Positions 45,489 through 50,905 of a stretch of 50,905 nucleotides of DNA are shown one piece after another. Both the position numbers and the translations under genes were made by a program. Source of the DNA: an uncultured Clostridia bacterium (lineage in GTDB: Bacteria > Bacillota > Clostridia > UMGS1810); the NCBI GenBank assembly GCA_934454585.1, contig CAKSFP010000019.1, forward strand, positions 1-50,905. The letters run 5' to 3'. Numbering within the stretch: position 1 is the stretch's first letter; each line of letters opens with the position of its first letter. The notes under the pieces were generated by a model that was not told where the DNA came from, searched no databases, and saw only the letters and a program-made list of their open reading frames with translations.

Positions 45489-46778
45489 TTATTCCATGGC
45501 TTTATTTTGAAGAGCTTTGTCTTTCGCCATATCCAAGAGTTTTTCCGTCATCATGTAACCGGATTCGGGTGCAAGACAAGCTCCGACGCACAGGTCTTTC
45601 TCATACAGTCTGCTCTGCGGTGCAAACGCCTCGCGCGTCGGCACATAACCGCAGCCGTGGTTTGTAAACGACACCACCATATTGTTTCCCGTCTCGGCGT
45701 GTTCCTTGATATACTTGCCGAAGTACACGAATATCTCCCCCGGGAACGCATAGACCGACACATTGCCGATGCGCACATATTGCAGATATACATCCATCGT
45801 GTCCTCGTGCACGCACGCAAGATAATAGCACAGGTTGCGCACCGCAGTGAGATTTTTGTCGTTCGCCATTCGCTTGATTTCGTCAAAAATCTCGTCATCC
45901 GTCAGCACACGGCGCGGCACTGTGAAAAGCTCTTTTCTGCACAAGATGCCCTCGCCCGTGGGGACGGCGGACTCAACGGCGCTCTCGCAAGCCGCAGCAA
46001 GCACCTTGCCCATTTTCACATAGAAATCATCGGGCATATTGCCGCGCAATTTCGGGTCAAAGTGATTGATGTCCGCGCTTGTGCCTGCCATGAAGACAGT
46101 CACAAAATCACTGCCGTATTTTTTCTTCATCTCGTCTGCGAGCACATGAGCAAAGGCGCCGGAATACCTTGATCCCGGTGTGCAGTCCTGGTGACACGCA
46201 AAGCTAACCACGGCGCCATGCGGTTTGCCGTCCTCACATGTGAAAAATATAACCGGAACCTCATCGTCAGTTTCACCCAACGGGCGTTCGGCATCATCCC
46301 ACGCATTTGTGCGATAGGTGCCGTCCTTCATGACATATGTGCGGTTAAACGATATCCCATCGGCGTGACCTATGCCGAAAACACTCACCGACGGTTTCAA
46401 CCGCTTGTATGCAAGGATTATGCTGTCCGCAATCAGTCGGTAGACAACATCTTTGAACGCCGCGTCGGCATATGCGCCTATCTCGGGGTTATCGGTAATC
46501 GGTATGCCCTTGTGGGTATGATTCACCGCAAGCATCACATTGTTAGGCGAGATTCCCGTGTATTCAAAAACTCTTTTTGTCACCGCATCGTGCATATCAT
46601 CGGGAAATTCGCACGAATCTATATCCGCAAACGCAATTACCGTGCCGCCGCTTTCGACAACGGCACTGCGCACATAGAGCGAATCAAGTACTTCCTCAGC
46701 CACATGATTTATAAAATACCCTGCAAGATAGCACCCGAGCGGTGGTGTAATGTCTTTTTCGTAAAATGCTGCTTTCAT
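45489..46778 (-). CDS. Neutral/alkaline ceramidase-like protein without signal peptide
   Basis: This 429-residue protein matches the neutral/alkaline non-lysosomal ceramidase N-terminal domain. Visible motifs are NHTHKG (His87, His89, like the zinc-binding THTH), FNRTYVM near 146, SFACHQD (His196) and GTSADINHFDP (231-241, in the place of the family's GD(V)NP-type site). It lacks an export signal and the usual C-terminal domain. Proteins of this type often occur in glycan loci of gut bacteria, where ceramide is an unlikely substrate; it may cut an amide or ester on a sugar. That is inference. AAAGGA lies 6 nt before its ATG, and its start is 3 nt after the stop of 46782-50750. Confidence 0.75.
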   Translation of the reverse strand: MKAAFYEKDITPPLGCYLAGYFINHVAEEVLDSLYVRSAVVESGGTVIAFADIDSCEFPDDMHDAVTKRVFEYTGISPNNVMLAVNHTHKGIPITDNPEIGAYADAAFKDVVYRLIADSIILAYKRLKPSVSVFGIGHADGISFNRTYVMKDGTYRTNAWDDAERPLGETDDEVPVIFFTCEDGKPHGAVVSFACHQDCTPGSRYSGAFAHVLADEMKKKYGSDFVTVFMAGTSADINHFDPKLRGNMPDDFYVKMGKVLAAACESAVESAVPTGEGILCRKELFTVPRRVLTDDEIFDEIKRMANDKNLTAVRNLCYYLACVHEDTMDVYLQYVRIGNVSVYAFPGEIFVYFGKYIKEHAETGNNMVVSFTNHGCGYVPTREAFAPQSRLYEKDLCVGACLAPESGYMMTEKLLDMAKDKALQNKAME

Positions 46779-46781
46779 TTT

Positions 46782-49700
46782 TTATCCTTTCTGTTCTATG
46801 TTGCCGACAAGCTTGTCAACACATTTGGTATATGGTTTCAAACTGTACTTATCCCATGCAAACAATCGCACTCTGCCATCAGCAGTTGCAGAAACACTCG
46901 CGCTCAATTCGGCTGAACTGATACCGCTCACATCTTTATCGACCACGGCGCAATCCTTCAAACCGCCCTTCGCATCATATGCGGCTGCAACAAACATTAT
47001 CTTTTGCGGTGTTCTGCCGACATTCTCAGCAACTGCATATGCGGTGATTTTTATTTTTCCGTCTGTCACTGTCTTTTTCAAACTCATGTTGCTTATCATC
47101 GCATCAGATTCCACAGACCATGCTGAAATCGGCGTACAATCGTCTGTAATTACACTCGCATCCTCACCGGATGTCAGAGGATAAATCCTGACTGCAAATT
47201 TCTCACTGACAATACCTGTCGCATGAATCACGAGTTTGTTGACCGCAGAGTCGTCTTCCATGTCACTTGGTTTCGGCGAAGTCCCCAAAGGCACAGCCTG
47301 CATCTGCGTGAATTTCAAATTTTCGTCGCCCGCAAGGCTCACTCCCATTCTGTAACCACCCTGGCTCAAAACAGCGGTTCGCCCGTCATTTCCAATAGAT
47401 ATATCTGCCTTTGTGTGCATAAACCAATACATTTCTGACGGTTTATTCATTTCTATTTCGTCTTGGATTGTCACGGTTTCTGTTACTTTATCGACATACA
47501 TACCGCGAACCACACTTTTTGCTCCGCGATATGCATGCGCCGCCGTCAGATCCGTGACGGCATACATTGCATCATCGTTATGATCAAATCTCGTTATCGG
47601 ACATATTGCATCTTTATCTTGGTCGTTTCCGCCGTCGGGATTAAGTATAACCGTATTGTGACCTTCTCCGCGACAACGGTAATAATCCCATCGTGTTTTA
47701 CCGTCTTTATCCGATTTATAATTTGCGTTGTCTTTTCCAAGATCAAGAGCCCAACGCTTGTTAAAATTGTCAATCACAAAGGTGCCATAGTCCAAATCAC
47801 CAATATCACGACCTTCCTCTCCGCCGTGTATTGCCGCATACAAATCGGTCTTTTCGTAACCGGTGCGGGATGACGCTACATTCAATTCACGCCACACACC
47901 ATCCTCAGGAATTTTCATATCATCCTTTGCATATTCGGGATTGTACCATAAAATATCCTTATAGCTGTAAGACGAATAACCGTTTTCTATGAATTTCATT
48001 CTGTACTTAGCGAGTGCGGCATCGCCCGAAATATTTGCAAGCCACATGAATTCAGGCGAATTTGCGGAATTATACAACGATTCAAGACAATCATTAAGAT
48101 TGAATGTTGCTGTAGGACCGGCATTGCCGATTATATAGTATGCCGCTTTCTTGAATCCGGGACCTTCCGTCAAACGAAAATCTGTTCCCAGTGCAGTCTC
48201 CATACTGTTCATGGCAAGGGCAAAATACTCATAGGCATACTCCCAATATCCCGGGCCTTCAAACCATGCACCGTCAGGTCCGAATGCCAACAGCAAATCT
48301 TTCATGTGGTCGTTTCCGAGGGCAATTACATTTCCGGCAAGAGCGGAAACATCGTCCTCCGCACCGATTGCCAAAGCCGCCAAATCCACTCCGCCTCCGC
48401 ATACGGCTACCCAGTTTTGCGGATATGCCGATGATTTCGGATCGCTCCATGACCATGTTCTTCTTCTGGTAGAGTCATATGTGTAATCGCGCATTATCTC
48501 CTTGAGCGCATATTCGGTAAGAGTGCTCTTTACCTGCTCTCTTTGTTCGGCGGTCATTCGGTCATAGCACCAATCATAGGCAATCGCTACGCCGCCTGCC
48601 ATATCGCCGACATCCAAAAAATGATACGGATTCCAATCCGGGAAATAGTCCGAATCGCACACCCTCATCATCACCTTAATTGCCTCATCGGCATATTGAT
48701 TTTCGCCCGTGATTATATAGGCAAAAGCAAGCTCTCCGAGAGTAAGCTTAACCTCACGCGAAACATTCAATCTGACATCTGTCAGTTTGTATGTCGGTAA
48801 TTCGCGCTTCATTGATGAACGGTTCACATAATTCAAAAAACCATTTGTCCATGAGCTGACGGTTGCATCAGCATAGACTTTTTGCCGCAAAGCGGGAATG
48901 TCCTCACTGCGAACCATCAACCTCGGGTGCTCGTTATTCGGATTTTTTGCTTTCAGTAATGCCGCGACTTCTTCGCCTGTCGTTGAATCAAAAATGACAC
49001 TCTTAGCCACCCTGTCCAACAACTGTTTATCGGTTTTGTTGTTGAGATCATACGATCCGACGCCGTTTCCGAGCAAAATATATCCGCACGAATCCGTGAA
49101 AAATTCCGTATTCAAAATTGCGGATAAATCCGATGCCGTCACATACATAATTCCGCCTTTTAATTCCGCAGCCCTCGAAAGCGACAGTTCGCTTGTGTCT
49201 TTTCGAAAACAGCCGTTGTCGGCTGTGAGCGAATAATCGCTGTCACCAAATCGGAATGACAGATTATCACTGCCGTCCGAAGTGATTTCCGCGCCCAAAA
49301 GTGCGACCGTCATTGCGACGGGCACAAACACCTCATCTTGCGAAATATACGGTTTCGGAACGGTGCAGCGCCTGTTGTCTGCCCATGCACCGGACGCATT
49401 ATTATACAAAAAGACCTTATCCGGCAAAACTTCCGCTGCAGTGTCAGTTTTATATATTTTCAAATTGTCGAGATATGTAGCTGCCCCTCTGCTCTCCACG
49501 CCGAAACCAAGCTGCGTCAAGGACGAAAATCCGTTTATTGACCGTTCGCTCCGCACCACATCGTCGCTTTCTTCGGCACCTATTTGCATAATCATTTTTT
49601 TTGCAGCCATATCAAACAATATCTTTATTCGATACCATTTTCCATATTGCCATGAAAAATTAACCGCATCGGCAGGCACATTGCCAAATCTGCTGCCGAG

Positions 49701-50750
49701 CCATACCGTACCTTCGGCGGTTCCCATCGACATGGCGTAAAAATAACCCGATGTTCCGCTGACCGAATCCGAACCCGAGCCGTCAACAATCAATTCAAAT
49801 CCCGTTCCCGAGCCGACGAGGACAGAATACTCCACAGCCAGCTTTTCATCTGAAATCGCCTGTGAAAATCTGTATTGCAGCTGATCAACATAAGCGCCCT
49901 CGTGAGTAAAAAGAACACTGTTGCCGTGCTCTGCATCGCTTTGCGCGATTTTTACATACGGCTTGTCCGCCGGAGGTATGTCAAATTTTCCGAGCGAACC
50001 GCCGCTACCGTAAAATTCACCAACATTAAAATCATTGAAATCACATTCAAATGTCTCTCCCTCGGCAACAGTCGTGTCGCTGACCTCAAAATTGACATAT
50101 CCGAAATGAGCGTCCGCCCCTTTGCCATTTGTACTTCTGAAACCGACATCAAGCTCTGTGAATTTTTCCTTTACAAATCCGCTTGTCGCAAACGCCCTGT
50201 CATTATATGCACCGCCATTTATAACCCCTATGATGCGCCCCTTACCCGGCAAATACGAAACAGACACCTCATACCACACTGCGGTTTCATACGGACCTAT
50301 TAAAACCTTTCTGTCCCCATTTTGATTCTTCCCATAATAATAAATATTGCCGTCGCTTGCAAAATTAACAAACTGAGTACCGTTCGGCTCGGCAAGTTTA
50401 CCCTTCGCCTCAACACCCCAACCTTCCACGGCAACATCGGCTCCGCCAATATTATTTCTTTTTACCGCAAATTCCATTTGGAGCAAATTGTCCGTTTCGC
50501 CCCAATTCACGGTTTTGCCAAAGGCGGTATTTTTCTTTGCCTCCGCTGCCGACAACACAGCAGTCACTCCGTAAGTTGGATCCTCGCCGTTTGATACATC
50601 GGCTCCGTCCGCATTGAATACTTGCCATCCCGTCGTAGTTTTATCTCCGCTGCCTATCGTCCCCGAAAATGTATTTTCGGCAAAAGCAAAGTGCACCCGG
50701 GTGCAAAGCATGGTCATAATCAATATAATTGCATTTAATCTTTTTAACAA
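46782..50750 (-). CDS. Large heparinase II/III-like secreted protein
   Basis: This 1322-residue exported protein has a signal peptide (about 1-24), two sandwich domains like those of 33698-35617 (about 30-230 and 235-450), a degenerate copper-amine-oxidase-N-like region (about 455-580), a helical barrel with RTWSWSDP, QNW and WFEGPGYWEYAY, and a C-terminal sandwich with GRDIGDLDYGTF (about 979) and EGHNTVILNPD. It ends with the recurring ~90-residue domain (VAAAYDAKG, FAWDKYSLKPY) in place of the F5/8 domain. Like 35683-39474 it lacks the usual HxH. I chose TTG at 50750, 5 nt after GAGAGGTGG; GTG at 50759 lies inside that site. About 27 bp separate it from the upstream epimerase gene. Confidence 0.86.
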   Translation of the reverse strand: MLKRLNAIILIMTMLCTRVHFAFAENTFSGTIGSGDKTTTGWQVFNADGADVSNGEDPTYGVTAVLSAAEAKKNTAFGKTVNWGETDNLLQMEFAVKRNNIGGADVAVEGWGVEAKGKLAEPNGTQFVNFASDGNIYYYGKNQNGDRKVLIGPYETAVWYEVSVSYLPGKGRIIGVINGGAYNDRAFATSGFVKEKFTELDVGFRSTNGKGADAHFGYVNFEVSDTTVAEGETFECDFNDFNVGEFYGSGGSLGKFDIPPADKPYVKIAQSDAEHGNSVLFTHEGAYVDQLQYRFSQAISDEKLAVEYSVLVGSGTGFELIVDGSGSDSVSGTSGYFYAMSMGTAEGTVWLGSRFGNVPADAVNFSWQYGKWYRIKILFDMAAKKMIMQIGAEESDDVVRSERSINGFSSLTQLGFGVESRGAATYLDNLKIYKTDTAAEVLPDKVFLYNNASGAWADNRRCTVPKPYISQDEVFVPVAMTVALLGAEITSDGSDNLSFRFGDSDYSLTADNGCFRKDTSELSLSRAAELKGGIMYVTASDLSAILNTEFFTDSCGYILLGNGVGSYDLNNKTDKQLLDRVAKSVIFDSTTGEEVAALLKAKNPNNEHPRLMVRSEDIPALRQKVYADATVSSWTNGFLNYVNRSSMKRELPTYKLTDVRLNVSREVKLTLGELAFAYIITGENQYADEAIKVMMRVCDSDYFPDWNPYHFLDVGDMAGGVAIAYDWCYDRMTAEQREQVKSTLTEYALKEIMRDYTYDSTRRRTWSWSDPKSSAYPQNWVAVCGGGVDLAALAIGAEDDVSALAGNVIALGNDHMKDLLLAFGPDGAWFEGPGYWEYAYEYFALAMNSMETALGTDFRLTEGPGFKKAAYYIIGNAGPTATFNLNDCLESLYNSANSPEFMWLANISGDAALAKYRMKFIENGYSSYSYKDILWYNPEYAKDDMKIPEDGVWRELNVASSRTGYEKTDLYAAIHGGEEGRDIGDLDYGTFVIDNFNKRWALDLGKDNANYKSDKDGKTRWDYYRCRGEGHNTVILNPDGGNDQDKDAICPITRFDHNDDAMYAVTDLTAAHAYRGAKSVVRGMYVDKVTETVTIQDEIEMNKPSEMYWFMHTKADISIGNDGRTAVLSQGGYRMGVSLAGDENLKFTQMQAVPLGTSPKPSDMEDDSAVNKLVIHATGIVSEKFAVRIYPLTSGEDASVITDDCTPISAWSVESDAMISNMSLKKTVTDGKIKITAYAVAENVGRTPQKIMFVAAAYDAKGGLKDCAVVDKDVSGISSAELSASVSATADGRVRLFAWDKYSLKPYTKCVDKLVGNIEQKG

Positions 50751-50777
50751 AGCAACCACCTCTCATAATAATGTAAG

Positions 50778-50905
50778 TTAAAAAACAATTCTGTGATTCT
50801 CTATCTCATAAATCTGCATAAGCATCCTCGGCAAGTGGAAAAGACCCTTGGAGATATTTCCCTTGAGAGTGTTCGCCACAGTTCCGTCGTAGTGCATATA
50901 TCCGT
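50778..50905 (-). CDS. C-terminal end of an AGE-family epimerase/isomerase (partial)
   Basis: The last 41 codons before the TAA at 50778 read GYMHYDGTVANTLKGN followed by GLFHLPRMLM. This is typical of the C-terminus of N-acylglucosamine 2-epimerase (AGE) family enzymes, which carry HxPR near the end. The rest lies outside the window. It precedes the heparinase-like gene by about 27 bp, so it probably shares its operon. A role in handling the amino sugar (or a disaccharide product) of the glycan is likely but inferred. Confidence 0.6.
   Translation of the reverse strand, partial: GYMHYDGTVANTLKGNISKGLFHLPRMLMQIYEIENHRIVF

Noticed and set aside
108..50594. Many open frames on the plus strand, some above 250 codons (for example 16342-17880 and 26926-28524)
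   Set aside because: All lie opposite minus-strand genes with clear domains, ribosome sites and operon spacing. Their products are His-, Arg- and Cys-rich and match nothing. They are shadows of the GC-rich third positions.

Overview
The window looks like part of the chromosome of an anaerobic, Gram-positive-type bacterium, probably a gut or rumen member of the Clostridia (Bacillota). The reasons are lipoprotein solute-binding proteins paired with LplB/YtcP-type permeases, a membrane-bound AraC/YesN-type regulator, S-layer homology (SLH) anchoring domains, strong GGAGG-type ribosome binding sites and clear sigma-A promoters. I cannot name a genus. Every gene I accept lies on the minus strand, so transcription runs from high to low coordinates. 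I saw no rRNA, tRNA, CRISPR array or transposase.

The window holds two parallel operons for a uronic-acid-containing polysaccharide (glycosaminoglycan-like), plus the end of a third operon. (1) Positions 50905-45489: the 3' end of an AGE-family epimerase gene, a 1322-residue heparinase II/III-like protein, and a neutral-ceramidase-like protein. (2) Positions 45481-43105: a two-membrane-segment AraC regulator with its own promoter and a strong terminator. (3) Positions 43100-26647: a regulated promoter with two direct repeats 21 bp apart, then solute-binding protein, two permeases, a heparinase-like protein, a 639-residue beta-sandwich protein, a protein with C-terminal SLH repeats, a protein with N-terminal SLH repeats, a Gfo/Idh oxidoreductase and a GH88 unsaturated glucuronyl hydrolase, closed by two hairpins. 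(4) Positions 26640-24360: an AT-rich island with palindromes, a direct repeat and a separate ATPase gene (AAA_14/DUF4143 type) with its own promoter and terminator. (5) Positions 24358-89: a consensus promoter with a LacI-family-like operator over the start site, then two near-duplicate 640-residue beta-sandwich proteins, two heparinase-like proteins, a giant C-terminal-SLH protein, an N-terminal-SLH protein, GH88, an unassigned TIM-barrel hydrolase, solute-binding protein, two permeases and a YgjV-like membrane protein.

My reading of how it works: heparinase-like lyases and carbohydrate-binding beta-sandwich proteins are exported, and SLH proteins hold a degradation apparatus on the cell surface. 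ABC transporters take up the unsaturated oligosaccharides. Cytoplasmic GH88 enzymes remove the unsaturated uronate, and the oxidoreductase, epimerase and TIM-barrel enzyme process the products. The two operons are built from the same parts, but the parts are fused, split and duplicated differently. The clearest case is that the 1195-residue protein at 9216-12803 matches, in domain order and length, the two adjacent proteins at 33698-35617 and 31988-33697, which lie in one reading frame separated by a single TAA codon.
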